Shown in pieces: positions 35,221 to 44,607 of a stretch of DNA of 64,000 bases. Below the pieces are notes generated by a model. That model saw only the letters and a program-made list of their open reading frames with translations, was not told the origin of the DNA and did no database searches. The position numbers and the translations under genes are program-made. The DNA comes from JANMCE01 sp031410595 (GTDB taxonomy: Bacteria > Actinomycetota > Acidimicrobiia > Acidimicrobiales > Ilumatobacteraceae), in contig JANNZM010000072.1 of assembly GCA_031410595.1 (NCBI GenBank), forward strand, positions 58,890-122,889. The letters are read 5' to 3'. How positions within the stretch are numbered: position 1 is the stretch's first letter; the number at the start of each line of letters is the position of its first letter.

Positions 35221-36395
35221 GGTGCGTCAACTTCTGCGTTGTCGTTGCGACGCCTCACCTCAGGATGCAGGATCGTGTAAAGAGCCAGACCAAGGGCCAA
35301 GACCGCAAAGATGACTACGCCATTCGCTCGCGGAAAGTAGATCGGTGCCAGCACCACACCGGAGAGGATCGCGGTCCACAGCCAGAGGATAAATACGCTG
35401 CGGCGATGTCCGTGGCCAAGCCGCAGGAGGCGGTGATGCAGGTGTCCCTTGTCAGCGCCCGTGATGCCCTGGCGCTTGCTGGTGCGGCGCACGATGGCAA
35501 AAGCCACATCAAAAAGCGGTACCCCCAAAATCACCAACGGGATCAGAAGTGGCGCGAACAAAAAGTAGGTCTGACCTTGTGTACCGGCGCCGGAACTTCC
35601 CTCATTCGGACTCACCCGGCCGCCCACCAGCGCGGTACAGACCGCCATCAGCCCTCCGAGCAGCAGCGCACCAGAGTCCCCCATAAAAATGCGCGCCGGA
35701 TGCACGTTGTAGGGCAGAAAACCGAGGCACATGCCAAGCACGATCACCGCGATCACAGGACCAAGACTGGGGGCGATGTCGTGATGGTTATCGAGGTTTC
35801 GGCTGTAGAGAAAGAACGCACCCGAACTGATCGCCACAATGCCAGCGGCCAGTCCGTCAAGACCGTCGATGAGGTTGATGGCATTGGCCATGCCGAGCAG
35901 CCAGACGATGATGACGAGGGGCCGCAGATCGCCGGAGATGACAAAGATGCGACGGCCAAGAATGCCCGGCACTCGGAAGTAATACATCGACGCACCGGCT
36001 AGGGCCAACATGGCGCCCGCGAGTACAAGTCCGGCAACCTTGGCGGGCGCCGAAATGCCTTCGGGATCTTGGACCTTGGGGTCCGACTTGTGCAGATCAT
36101 CGAGCAAGCCGACGATCATGATGATGGTTGCCGCCACTACTACTCCCAAGGATTCGCTCGTGTCGAATACCCGGGCGAACCGCTTCATCTGACTGGCAAT
36201 GCCGAACGACACCAGAAACCCCAGGTACATCGCCACGCCACCCACCGACGGGGTGGCCTTGGTGTGGACTCGGCGGGAGTCGGGCTGTGTAACCCGGCCG
36301 GCGCGGATCGCGAGCACTCGCACAACCGGTGTGGCCGCCGCCGTGGTCAAAGCCGCGATTGCTCCAACCAACGGGTAACTATCGGACCATGCCAC
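35217..36395 (-). CDS. wecA: Undecaprenyl-phosphate N-acetylglucosaminyl 1-phosphate transferase
   Basis: 392 residues with about 11 membrane helices. It transfers a HexNAc-1-phosphate from UDP-HexNAc to undecaprenyl phosphate, starting a cell-wall or exopolysaccharide unit. Signatures are MYLGFLVSFG, the IVGLLDDLHK Asp pair, NAINLIDGLDGLAAG, RIFMGDSGALLLG and the C-terminal HLHHRLLRLGH loop. In the usual actinobacterial order wecA (rfe) lies between prmC/tsaC/rpiB and the atp genes, as here. MraY is excluded by the HHRLLRLGH and LIDGLDGLA pattern. Its stop overlaps the sugar dehydrogenase start as GTGA. Confidence 0.9.
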   Translation of the reverse strand: MAWSDSYPLVGAIAALTTAAATPVVRVLAIRAGRVTQPDSRRVHTKATPSVGGVAMYLGFLVSFGIASQMKRFARVFDTSESLGVVVAATIIMIVGLLDDLHKSDPKVQDPEGISAPAKVAGLVLAGAMLALAGASMYYFRVPGILGRRIFVISGDLRPLVIIVWLLGMANAINLIDGLDGLAAGIVAISSGAFFLYSRNLDNHHDIAPSLGPVIAVIVLGMCLGFLPYNVHPARIFMGDSGALLLGGLMAVCTALVGGRVSPNEGSSGAGTQGQTYFLFAPLLIPLVILGVPLFDVAFAIVRRTSKRQGITGADKGHLHHRLLRLGHGHRRSVFILWLWTAILSGVVLAPIYFPRANGVVIFAVLALGLALYTILHPEVRRRNDNAEVDAP

Positions 36396-36422
36396 GGCGC
36401 AGAGCGTAGGGCACGCAGACCG

Positions 36423-36869
36423 TCAGAATTCGTCCTCGAGCGCAGAAAGCATGGCGACGCGACGGGCATGACGGCCACCTTCGAAGGCTGTGGCAAGAAA
36501 CAGCGTCACGATTTCCTCGGCCAGACCAAAGCCAACAACCCTGCCACCCATCGACAACACGTTGGCGTCGTTGTGGGCGCGGGCCAGTCGGGCGGTGTAA
36601 AGGTCGTTGCATAGCGCCGCTCGGACGCCTCGCACCTTGTTGGCCGCCAGTTGTTCACCCTGGCCGCTCCCCCCGATAACGATGCCGACCTCGGCCTCGC
36701 CGTCGCGCACGGCTCGGCCCACGCCAGCGCAGATCGGTGGATAATCGACCGACTCGGTGCTGTGGGTACCGTGGTCATGCACCTCATGGCCGGCGGCCTG
36801 CAGCAGGGCGGCAACGTGCTCTTTCAGGGGGAATCCGGCATGGTCGGCGCCAATGGCAATGCGAGTCAT
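36423..36869 (-). CDS. rpiB: Ribose-5-phosphate isomerase B
   Basis: 148 residues from the ATG at 36869, where MTRIAIGADHAGFPLKEH begins the conserved N terminus; 32 codons of upstream open frame are not conserved. RpiB interconverts ribose 5-phosphate and ribulose 5-phosphate in the pentose-phosphate pathway. Visible features are the DHAGFPLK phosphate loop, GIVIGGSGQGEQ, the HNDANVLSMGGR loop and the C-terminal GGRHARRVAML. It is in the usual position before wecA, which begins 27 bases after its stop. Confidence 0.93.
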   Translation of the reverse strand: MTRIAIGADHAGFPLKEHVAALLQAAGHEVHDHGTHSTESVDYPPICAGVGRAVRDGEAEVGIVIGGSGQGEQLAANKVRGVRAALCNDLYTARLARAHNDANVLSMGGRVVGFGLAEEIVTLFLATAFEGGRHARRVAMLSALEDEF

Positions 36870-37159
36870 AGGCGCCGAGTGTACCGAACCGGCCACCTCC
36901 GCCTTGACTACTCTCAGCGTCGAACTAACTACAGAATGACCCACGGTCACCGCACGACTGAGCACAGCTGGTGGTCACTGCGGCACGACTCGCTCAAGGT
37001 TTCGTCTGACTCTTGTCCCAGGTCTTGTCACCGAATGCGGGAGTGCGGCAACGTGCCATCCATCCGGCGAGCGGCGGAAGTTTGTGGCTATCCAGATCAA
37101 GCGAGCGAACCGGACCCAATTTGTGACCAGTACCAGCGCAGCGACCGTCAGGCGGACGA

Positions 37160-37852
37160 ATGACCATGACCCTTCCCTCAACGCAAACCTCACTTCCCGA
37201 AGGGGTTGAGATGCCACTGACCCCGGACGAAATTGCCACCAAGTCCTTCCCGTCCGTCCTTCGTGGCTACGCCAAGTGGGAGGTCGATGAGTTCCTGAAG
37301 GATGTTGCGCTCGATTACCAGCGCGCCCTCGGCTTGGCCGAATGGGCCATGCAACGATCGTCACTTCTTGTCCCGGAAACGCGGCTGTCCGAGCAGCCCC
37401 ACGTGGCAGAGGTCGACCAGTCGGCCCCGGCTACCGTCCAGGTTTCCACCGCCCTGCCGCCACCTTCTCCTGCACCCCACGGAGCGGCTACCGGTCAGTC
37501 GGTTGTGCAGATCGAAAAGCTCGGCGAGCACATCCGCTACCTGGCGGTGCTGGTAAACAACCTCAACCAGCGCATCGACGTGCTCGAGTCGCAACGTACG
37601 CAAGCGGCCGCGGTGCAGATCCCACCCATGCAGGTCCGCTCCGAACCACAACCGGTTGCCTCGCTTGCCAATGGTGTCTACCCGTCGGGATTCGCAGCCG
37701 CCGGCACCCCGCCGAACGTTCCGTCACCCATCGACACCGTCGAACAGACCCGGCTGTCACCAAGCGACTGGTGGCCGACCGAGTCACCGTTGTGGGTCGT
37801 CAACAAGACCAACCGTTCAACGTCGCCCTCACGCAACCATCCTCCGGCGTAA
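37160..37852 (+). CDS. DivIVA-domain protein
   Basis: 230 residues. The N-terminal 50 residues carry the DivIVA-type membrane-targeting domain (LTPDEIATKSFPSVLRGY followed by WEVDEFLKDVALDYQRAL), which in relatives binds curved membrane at poles and septa. The rest is unlike DivIVA: a Pro/Ala-rich linker, a short helical stretch (QIEKLGEHIRYLAVLVNNLN) and a Ser/Pro tail, without the long coiled coil. It may be a small adaptor of cell growth. Upstream, TTGACT (36904-36909) and TAACTA (36926-36931) have a 16-base spacer and could be a promoter, but this is weak and 230 bases from the start. Divergent from rpiB. Confidence 0.7.
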   Translation: MTMTLPSTQTSLPEGVEMPLTPDEIATKSFPSVLRGYAKWEVDEFLKDVALDYQRALGLAEWAMQRSSLLVPETRLSEQPHVAEVDQSAPATVQVSTALPPPSPAPHGAATGQSVVQIEKLGEHIRYLAVLVNNLNQRIDVLESQRTQAAAVQIPPMQVRSEPQPVASLANGVYPSGFAAAGTPPNVPSPIDTVEQTRLSPSDWWPTESPLWVVNKTNRSTSPSRNHPPA

Positions 37853-37910
37853 CGATCTGGTCGGCCCGGAGGCTCGGACCGGTACGTGATTGCTCTAGCC
37901 TGCGCGCTTC

Positions 37911-39386
37911 GTGGATCCTCGCACCCCGGTTCTGATCGGCTCCGGCCAGCGCACCCATCGCGCCGCTTCACTGGCTGAAGCGCGTTCGCCCATCGCGCTG
38001 ATGGCCGAGGCGGTTGAGCTTGCCGTCGCCGACGCTGGGCTGCGCCACCTGCCCGACATCGACCTGTTGACCGTGGTCAATACGCTGAGTTTCCGCTCGG
38101 CCGACCCGGCCCGCTGCGTTGCCAGTGCGCTGGGAGTGTCTCCGGCCGTCTCCGCAGTAACGACGGTGGGAGGCAATGCGCCCCAGGCACTGGTCAACCA
38201 CATTGCCGCGTCTATTCAGCAGGGAGAGCTGGAGTTCGTTGTCCTGACTGGCGGTGAGGCCCGACGCAGTCAGCGCCGCGGCCGCGCCGCGGGCACGAAA
38301 CCGTGGCCCGACGATACGGATCCGACCCCAGCCGACAAGGTGATCGGCGAGGACTTCGTCATGTCGAGTCCCGCCGAGTTGGCCCGCGAGATCTGGCTTC
38401 CGGTTCAGATCTATCCGCTCTTTGAATCGGCGCTGCGCGCCGCGTCGGGTCGGACACCGTCGGAGCATCAGGCCTATCTGGCCGCGCTGTGGGCTCGCTT
38501 CGCCGCCGTCGCCGCCGATAACCCGTTCGCATGGAATCGGAGCGCACCGACTGCCCACGATATCGCCACTCCCGGGCCGAAGAACCGTATGATCGGCTGG
38601 CCCTATCCCAAGCTGATGAACTCCAACAACGACGTGGACCAGAGCGCAGCCCTCTTGATCTGTTCGGTTGAAAAGGCCACCGAGCTCGGCGTGTCACGCG
38701 ACCGGTGGGTGTTCCCCGTGAGCGGTACCGATTGCCTCGAGCATCCGTTCATCTCCAACCGATGGACGTTCACCGAGACACCAGCGATTCAGATGGGCGG
38801 CCGGCTGGCGCTCGAACTGGCGGGCCTGGGGATCGACGACATCGGCGTGATCGATCTCTACTCGTGCTTCCCGTCCGCAGTGCAATTGGGCGCAATGTCG
38901 CTCGGCCTGTCACTGGATCGGCAGCTCACCCGTACGGGCGGCTTGAGCTTCGCCGGCGGGCCGTGGAACAACTACTCGATGCACGCGATCGCCACCGTTA
39001 TGAACGATCTGCGCAACGACCCAACGGCCAATGGGTTGGTGTGGGCCAACGGCGGCTTCGCCAGCAAGCACGCCTTCGGCGTGTACCGCACTCAGCCTTC
39101 CGCCGAGGGGTATCGCTACGCGTCGCCGCAGGCCACGATCGATGCGCTCCCGCAACGGGCCTGTGCTGGTCCGGCCGAGGCTGCCGGTGCCGCGGTGGTG
39201 GAGGCGTACACCGTGATGCACGACCGCGACGGGCAGCCCGAACGGGCCATCGCCAGCTGTCTTCTGGCCGACGGGCGACGAGCCTGGGGAACTTCGATCG
39301 ACGGGCCGCTGGCGGCTGCAATGGTCGACGGTGAGTGGGTCGGCCGGGCCGTAACCCTGAAGGATGAGGGCGTTCTGGTGGCGTAG
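37911..39386 (+). CDS. Thiolase-superfamily protein lacking the catalytic Cys
   Basis: 491 residues with a GTG start. The N-terminal thiolase domain is clear (TPVLIGSGQRTHR; SLAEARSPIALMAEAVELA), followed by the thiolase C-terminal domain (NGGFASKHAFGVY, HxxFxxY-like) and a small OB-fold-like end. It matches the Rv1867-like family annotated as acetyl-CoA acetyltransferase or lipid-transfer thiolase. The nucleophile position, NRVCASG in true thiolases, is TTVGGNAPQAL here, so Cys is replaced by Gly. A thiolytic or condensing role is therefore unlikely. It may be a CoA-lipid carrier or a DUF35-partner-like enzyme. The S9 peptidase starts 13 bases after its stop. Confidence 0.75.
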   Translation: MDPRTPVLIGSGQRTHRAASLAEARSPIALMAEAVELAVADAGLRHLPDIDLLTVVNTLSFRSADPARCVASALGVSPAVSAVTTVGGNAPQALVNHIAASIQQGELEFVVLTGGEARRSQRRGRAAGTKPWPDDTDPTPADKVIGEDFVMSSPAELAREIWLPVQIYPLFESALRAASGRTPSEHQAYLAALWARFAAVAADNPFAWNRSAPTAHDIATPGPKNRMIGWPYPKLMNSNNDVDQSAALLICSVEKATELGVSRDRWVFPVSGTDCLEHPFISNRWTFTETPAIQMGGRLALELAGLGIDDIGVIDLYSCFPSAVQLGAMSLGLSLDRQLTRTGGLSFAGGPWNNYSMHAIATVMNDLRNDPTANGLVWANGGFASKHAFGVYRTQPSAEGYRYASPQATIDALPQRACAGPAEAAGAAVVEAYTVMHDRDGQPERAIASCLLADGRRAWGTSIDGPLAAAMVDGEWVGRAVTLKDEGVLVA

Positions 39387-39399
39387 TCTGGCCATACCC

Positions 39400-41505
39400 A
39401 TGACTGACACTTTTCCGCGGCAATATGCCCGCACGCGTCACCTCACGCTTGGCGAGCCGAGAAACATCGTGGTCTCCCCCGATGGCGCTCGAGTGGTGTT
39501 TCTCCGTTCCCGTGGCGGCGACGACCCGGTCAACTGCCTGTGGGTGATGGATTCACACACCGGTATCGAGAGGCTGGTTGCCGATCCCCTGGTGCTCTTG
39601 GTCGGCGCCGATGAGGCCGACCAACCGGCCGAAGAACGGGCCCGCCGCGAGCGGGCGCGAGAAGGTGCCGGAGGCATTGTCAGCTTCTCCACCAACCAGG
39701 CAGTAACGGGGGCTTGCTTCAGCCTGGCCGGCCGACTGTTCACCGCCGGGTTGATCACCGCGACGTCGCGTGAGCTTGACGTACCGGGCCCGGTGTTTGA
39801 CCCGCGGTCCGATCCGGCCGGTACCCGCATTGCCTACACCCGGTCCGGTGCGCTGCGCGTAGCGACGTCCAAGGGAACCCACTGGGAGTTGGCCGCCGAC
39901 GATGATGAGAACGTCACCTGGGGTGTCGCCGACTTCATCGCTGCCGAAGAAATGGGCCGATCCCGCGGCTTTTGGTGGAACCCCGAAGGCACCCATCTCG
40001 CGGTCGCCCGCGTCGACAACACGCCGGTGCAGCGTTGGTGGTTGTCCAATCCAGCCGACCCGGGCCTGGCACCGACCAGCGTGCCGTATCCGGCCGCCGG
40101 AACACCGAACGCCAACGTGCGCCTCTTCATTGTCGATCTCGACGGCGAGCGCGTCCCGGTGGTATGGGACTACGAGGCACTTCCCTATCTGGCCAGCGTC
40201 TCGTGGACGAATCACGGACTACACATCGTGGTGCAGAGCCGCAATCAAAAGCGCGTTGAAGTGCGCACGGTCACACCCGCCACCGGTGCCACGTACCTTC
40301 GTCTGGAAGACGTCGACCAGCACTGGGTTGAGCTGGTGCCCGGCACGCCCACCTTCCTCGGCGACGGGCGACTAGTGACCTGCGCCGACCGTGGCGGTTC
40401 GCGTCGCCTGATGGTGGATGGCGAACCAGTGACACTCGCTCCCCTCCAGGTGCGCTCGGTGCTGCACGCCGATGACGACAGTGTGATCTTCACCGGCAAC
40501 TTCCTGGTCGATCCCGTCCATCATCACGTGTACCGATGGCATACCAACGGCAAGCTCGACCGACTTACCGAAGAGCCCGGCGTACACACTGCCATTATCG
40601 GCGGCGGCACCGTGGTGTTGCGGTCGGCGACCATTGATCGAGACGGCACCATGACCCGCATCCTTGGCGATGCACGAGTGGTTGCATCTCACGCCGAAAC
40701 GGCGCTGGTGCAGCCAAACGTGCGGTTCATCGACGCAGGCGACCGCAGCCTCGTCACTGCGCTGATTCTGCCTCGGAACATTACGCCGAGTCAGAAGCTG
40801 CCGGTGCTGCTTGACCCCTACGGCGGGCCTCACGCTCAGCGAGCCATTGCTTCCCGTGGCGCCTTTCTCACCTCACAGTGGTTTGCCGACCAGGGCTTTG
40901 CCGTCATTGTCACCGACGGCCGCGGTACCCCCGGACGCGGGTCGGCGTGGGAGCGATCGGTGTCAAACGATTTGGCCAGCGCTGTACTCGAGGATCAAGT
41001 CGATGCTCTCCAGGCCGTGGCCGAGGAGTTCCCCGAGGTTGATCTCACACGCGTGGGCATTCGAGGGTGGAGCTTCGGCGGCTACCTCGCTGCGCTTGCC
41101 GTGCTGCGCAACCCCGAGATCTTTCACTGCGCTATTGCAGGTGCTCCGGTCACCGACTGGCGGCTCTACGACACCCACTACACCGAGCGCTATCTCGGCG
41201 ATCCGACCACCAATGCCGCTGCCTACGACCGCAGCTCGCTGCTGGCCGACGCCGCTCATCTTGAGCGGCCGCTTCTCCTCATCCACGGGCTCGCCGACGA
41301 CAACGTGTACGCCGCCCATACGCTCCAGCTGTCATCGGCGCTGATGGCGGCCGGGCGCCCCCACACCGTGCTGCCCTTGACCGGCGTGTCCCACATGACG
41401 CCTCAGGAAGTCGTAGCTGAGAACTTGTTGCATCTGCAACTGAAATTCCTCCGCCAACACCTCGGTCTCGCTTTCGAACCGGGCGACGCTCCCGGGGATC
41501 AGTAA
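39400..41505 (+). CDS. S9 family peptidase, dipeptidyl-peptidase IV-like
   Basis: 701 residues from the ATG at 39400 (MTDTFPRQY), which lies after the thiolase stop; a frame open from 39364 overlaps that gene. Residues 1-440 form an eight-bladed-type beta-propeller. The C-terminal 240 residues are a hydrolase with YGGPHAQRAIASRGAF, nucleophile elbow GWSFGGYLAAL, HGLADDNVYAAH (Asp) and GVSHMTPQE (His). The ETM-like EE pair near the centre (ADFIAAEEMGR) matches the DPP IV double-Glu motif that anchors a substrate N terminus. It should remove dipeptides from peptide N termini. No signal peptide is visible, so the site may be cytoplasmic. Confidence 0.85.
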   Translation: MTDTFPRQYARTRHLTLGEPRNIVVSPDGARVVFLRSRGGDDPVNCLWVMDSHTGIERLVADPLVLLVGADEADQPAEERARRERAREGAGGIVSFSTNQAVTGACFSLAGRLFTAGLITATSRELDVPGPVFDPRSDPAGTRIAYTRSGALRVATSKGTHWELAADDDENVTWGVADFIAAEEMGRSRGFWWNPEGTHLAVARVDNTPVQRWWLSNPADPGLAPTSVPYPAAGTPNANVRLFIVDLDGERVPVVWDYEALPYLASVSWTNHGLHIVVQSRNQKRVEVRTVTPATGATYLRLEDVDQHWVELVPGTPTFLGDGRLVTCADRGGSRRLMVDGEPVTLAPLQVRSVLHADDDSVIFTGNFLVDPVHHHVYRWHTNGKLDRLTEEPGVHTAIIGGGTVVLRSATIDRDGTMTRILGDARVVASHAETALVQPNVRFIDAGDRSLVTALILPRNITPSQKLPVLLDPYGGPHAQRAIASRGAFLTSQWFADQGFAVIVTDGRGTPGRGSAWERSVSNDLASAVLEDQVDALQAVAEEFPEVDLTRVGIRGWSFGGYLAALAVLRNPEIFHCAIAGAPVTDWRLYDTHYTERYLGDPTTNAAAYDRSSLLADAAHLERPLLLIHGLADDNVYAAHTLQLSSALMAAGRPHTVLPLTGVSHMTPQEVVAENLLHLQLKFLRQHLGLAFEPGDAPGDQ

Positions 41506-41519
41506 CCTCCCCACGTTCG

Positions 41520-42389
41520 CTACTCGCGTGTGAAACGAGCGACCACCACGCGCTCGAGCCCGGCAAGATCTCGATGGATCGCAACGTCGAGCATGCCTGC
41601 ACCAACGCACAGCGCGCTGACGAAGGCGGCCTGACGGTGACCGATCTCCAGCACCAGCCAGCCGCCGTGGGCCAGCCACCGAGGCGCGTCAGCAATGATG
41701 GTTTCGTAAGCCGCCAAACCGTGGTTGTCGGCGAACAGCGCGAGGCGCGGCTCCCACGAACGCACCGCCTCGTCGAGTTCGGGATCATCAGCTGCGATGT
41801 AGGGCGGATTGGCGACGATCAGGTGCACGGTTCCGGCGAGTTCGACGGGAAGCGCGTCGAACCAACTCCCCTGTACAAATCGAACGGCGGAGCCTCGTCG
41901 GCCGAGCCCCGCGAGGTTGGCGCGGGCCACATCGAGTGCGTCCTCCGACAGGTCGGTTCCCCACACTTCTGCCGAGCCGATCGGCAACTCGGCAACGAGC
42001 GCCAAGGCAATCGCACCCGATCCGGTGCCAAGGTCGACCGCCCGAATCGGATCGGGCATCACACGGGCCAGATCAAGGGCGATGCCTGCAACCACCTCGG
42101 TTTCGGGACGAGGGATTAATACGCGCGGGTCCACCATCAGCTCGATGGTGCGGAACGCCCATGAGCCGAGCACGTACTGCAGCGGTTCCCCGGCGAGGCG
42201 ACGAGCCAGGAGTGCATCGAAGCGGACGACCATTCGCTCAGTGGCCGCCTGGCCCAACGCAGCCTGAAAGGCAGCACCGCGCTCGCCGTAGACCTCCTCG
42301 CACAGCCAACGCGCCTCGTTCGCATCACCGAGGGTATCGGTGGCCTGGGCGAGCAGGTCGCGCCAGGTGACCGTGTCGTCGTCAGGCAT
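41520..42389 (-). CDS. prmC: Release factor glutamine methyltransferase
   Basis: 289 residues. It methylates the Gln of the GGQ loop of peptide release factors. Signatures are the helical N-terminal domain, VLIPRPETEVV, the SAM loop AVDLGTGSGAIALAL, and NPPYIAADDPEL. It overlaps prfA by 8 bases, the usual pairing of methyltransferase with its substrate. The next backbone gene in related genomes, tsaC/sua5, is not seen beyond it. Confidence 0.93.
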   Translation of the reverse strand: MPDDDTVTWRDLLAQATDTLGDANEARWLCEEVYGERGAAFQAALGQAATERMVVRFDALLARRLAGEPLQYVLGSWAFRTIELMVDPRVLIPRPETEVVAGIALDLARVMPDPIRAVDLGTGSGAIALALVAELPIGSAEVWGTDLSEDALDVARANLAGLGRRGSAVRFVQGSWFDALPVELAGTVHLIVANPPYIAADDPELDEAVRSWEPRLALFADNHGLAAYETIIADAPRWLAHGGWLVLEIGHRQAAFVSALCVGAGMLDVAIHRDLAGLERVVVARFTRE

Positions 42390-43473
42390 CCGGCGTAGAG
42401 AGTTGAGCGGCGCGTTCTTCTGCGATGAGGGCCTCGATGACTTCGTCGAGGTCGCCGGCGAGCACGGCTTGCAACTTGTAAATGGTCAGCCCGATGCGAT
42501 GATCGGTAACTCGGTTCTCTTTGTAGTTGTAGGTGCGTATCTTCTCGCTGCGGCCGCCGCCACCGAGCTGCGCTTTGCGTGAAACCGACTGCTCGGCATC
42601 CTGCTTGTTCTGCTCAAGCTGAAGCATGCGGGACCGCAGCACGATCATGGCCTTGGCCCGGTTCTGAATCTGCGAACGCTCATCCTGCATGGTGACGACC
42701 ACGCCGGTCGGCCGGTGGGTGATGCGGACGGCCGAGTCGGTGGTATTGACGTGCTGACCGCCCGCGCCGGATGACCGGTACACGTCGACCTGCAGGTCTT
42801 TTTCGTCGATCTGCACGTCGACCTCATCGGCCTCCGGCAGAACCAGCACGGTGGCCGAGGACGTGTGCACGCGTCCCTGGCTTTCGGTGGCCGGCACCCG
42901 TTGCACACGATGGGGGCCACCCTCGAACTTGAAGTGGGTCCAGGCGTCGTCACCCTTCACCGTGAAGGTGACCTGATTGAGGCCGCCCATCTCAGAGAGG
43001 TCGGCCGACATGGTCTCGACCTTCCACTTGTGGCGATCGGCGTAAGCCATGTACATCTCGTAGAGGTCACGCGCGAACAGGTTGGCTTCTTCGCCCCCTT
43101 CTGCTCCTCGGACCTCCACGATGACGTTGCGACCAGCGTTGGGGTCCTTCGGGAGCAGCAAAAGCCGGAGTTCCTCTTCGATGGTCTCGATATCGCTTTC
43201 GGCACTCGAAATCTCGCCCCGCATCGACTCGCGATCATCACCGGTCGAATCGGTGAACATCTCCCGGGCGGCGGCAAGATCCTCGACCCGGCGCTCGTAG
43301 CGCCCAATGCAGTCAACGATGGGCGAGAGCTCCTTGTAGCGCTTGGAGAGCTCCACCAGGCGAGTCTGATCGGAGAGTACGGCGGGGTCGCCAAGCCGCG
43401 TCTCCAACTCCGTATGTTCATGTTTCAGGCCAGCCAACCGATCGAGCACAACCGAAGAGGCTACGGGACGCAC
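42382..43473 (-). CDS. prfA: Peptide chain release factor 1
   Basis: 363 residues with a GTG start. It recognises UAA and UAG. The GGQ loop is RSSGAGGQHVNTTDSA. The PxT-type specificity loop appears as RVPATESQGR. The C-terminal GEKIRTYNYKENRVTDHRI-like stretch (SEKIRTYNY) is characteristic. The start matches the conserved N-terminal helix (LDRLAGLKHEHTEL). It is separated from rpmE/rho by three genes of unrelated type, an interruption of the usual rpmE-prfA pair. Confidence 0.95.
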   Translation of the reverse strand: MRPVASSVVLDRLAGLKHEHTELETRLGDPAVLSDQTRLVELSKRYKELSPIVDCIGRYERRVEDLAAAREMFTDSTGDDRESMRGEISSAESDIETIEEELRLLLLPKDPNAGRNVIVEVRGAEGGEEANLFARDLYEMYMAYADRHKWKVETMSADLSEMGGLNQVTFTVKGDDAWTHFKFEGGPHRVQRVPATESQGRVHTSSATVLVLPEADEVDVQIDEKDLQVDVYRSSGAGGQHVNTTDSAVRITHRPTGVVVTMQDERSQIQNRAKAMIVLRSRMLQLEQNKQDAEQSVSRKAQLGGGGRSEKIRTYNYKENRVTDHRIGLTIYKLQAVLAGDLDEVIEALIAEERAAQLSTPDA

Positions 43474-43535
43474 CCCGCTCCGGCCGATTCAGTGCCGCAG
43501 GGACGACGTGTTCGGTCGATATCCTAGAAACCCTG

Positions 43536-44534
43536 ATGGGTGGCAATCACAACGGGATCAGCCCGTCCGGTCCGCGTGGGACGATGTTGGCGGCGCTGGC
43601 GATCCTGGCCGCCTGCAGCACGCCCCGCGTCCCCGCCGTTGCGCCCTCCACCCTGCCACTGCCGATCAGTACGACCCGGCCCGCACTCACGAGCGCTCCG
43701 ACGACGTCGGCTGTTCCAGGGCAGCAGTCGAGCGTTGCGCCAATTGCCACGACGGTGGCCAGATCGATTCCGAAGGCCGTCGTCTCCCTCTCGCCCACCG
43801 CAACCGAGACGCTTTTCGCGCTGGGTGCCGGCGGGCTCGTGAAGGCCGTCGACAACCTCAGCAGCTATCCGCCAAGCGCACCCCGTACCGACCTGACGGG
43901 CGCAACGCCCGACATCGACAAACTCATGGCGTTCGGACCGGACCTCGTGGTGCTGAGCGACGATCGGGCTGGTACCGCTGCGACACTTGCGGCGCGTGGC
44001 GTCACGGTGATCCTCCAACCTCCCGCCATGTCACTCGACGACAGCTACGCGCAGATTCGCCAACTCGGCGCGGCCATCGGCAAGACGGCCGAGGCCCAAC
44101 AACTCGTCGGAGGCATGCAGGCGAAGATCGCGGAGATCATAAGCAAGACCCCGGCGACGCCTCTGCGCTATTACCACGAGCGAACCGATCAGTTCGCCAG
44201 CGTGACCTCGGCCAGTTTCCTCGGTCAGCTCTACGGGCTGCTGAACCTGCGCAGCATCGCCGACGTCGGCTCGGCACCCGGTACGCGGGACGCAACCCTT
44301 TCGGCGCAGGCGATCATCGATGCCAACCCCGACCTGATTGTGCTCGCCGACACGAAGTGCTGTCGGCAAACGAGCGACACACTGCGGGCCAGACCGGGCT
44401 GGAGCGCGCTCATGGCCATCACTACCAATACTGTCGTGATCGTCGATGACGACCTAGCGAACCAATGGGGTCCGCGCATCGTTGACCTGCTCCAGGCGAT
44501 CTCCGGGCGACTCCTGGCACGCACCGCCTCATAA
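43536..44534 (+). CDS. Lipoprotein periplasmic-binding protein (BtuF/FhuD-like)
   Basis: 332 residues. The N terminus has a lipobox LAILAAC (Cys27), so it is probably a membrane-linked lipoprotein. A Pro/Thr-rich linker (residues 30-70) precedes a two-lobe binding domain (IPKAVVSLSPTATETLFALG, LMAFGPDLVVLSDD, LRARPGWSALMAITTNTVV), the layout of corrinoid, haem or siderophore binding proteins. No ABC permease or ATPase for it lies in the window, so its transporter partner must be elsewhere or it acts alone. Ligand unknown; a metal-chelate is the likely class. It is divergent from prfA and followed by the GT26 gene. Confidence 0.8.
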   Translation: MGGNHNGISPSGPRGTMLAALAILAACSTPRVPAVAPSTLPLPISTTRPALTSAPTTSAVPGQQSSVAPIATTVARSIPKAVVSLSPTATETLFALGAGGLVKAVDNLSSYPPSAPRTDLTGATPDIDKLMAFGPDLVVLSDDRAGTAATLAARGVTVILQPPAMSLDDSYAQIRQLGAAIGKTAEAQQLVGGMQAKIAEIISKTPATPLRYYHERTDQFASVTSASFLGQLYGLLNLRSIADVGSAPGTRDATLSAQAIIDANPDLIVLADTKCCRQTSDTLRARPGWSALMAITTNTVVIVDDDLANQWGPRIVDLLQAISGRLLARTAS

Positions 44535-44607
44535 TCCGGAAATGTTCAGGAAAGAGACGAAAAGAAGACCTAAGTAGTCCTACCTGAGCCTTGTACTCTG
44601 ACATCCC

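Noticed and set aside
36904..36931. Promoter TTGACT-16-TAACTA before the DivIVA-domain gene
   Set aside because: A single weak match with a short spacer and 230 bases from the start; not enough to list as a site.
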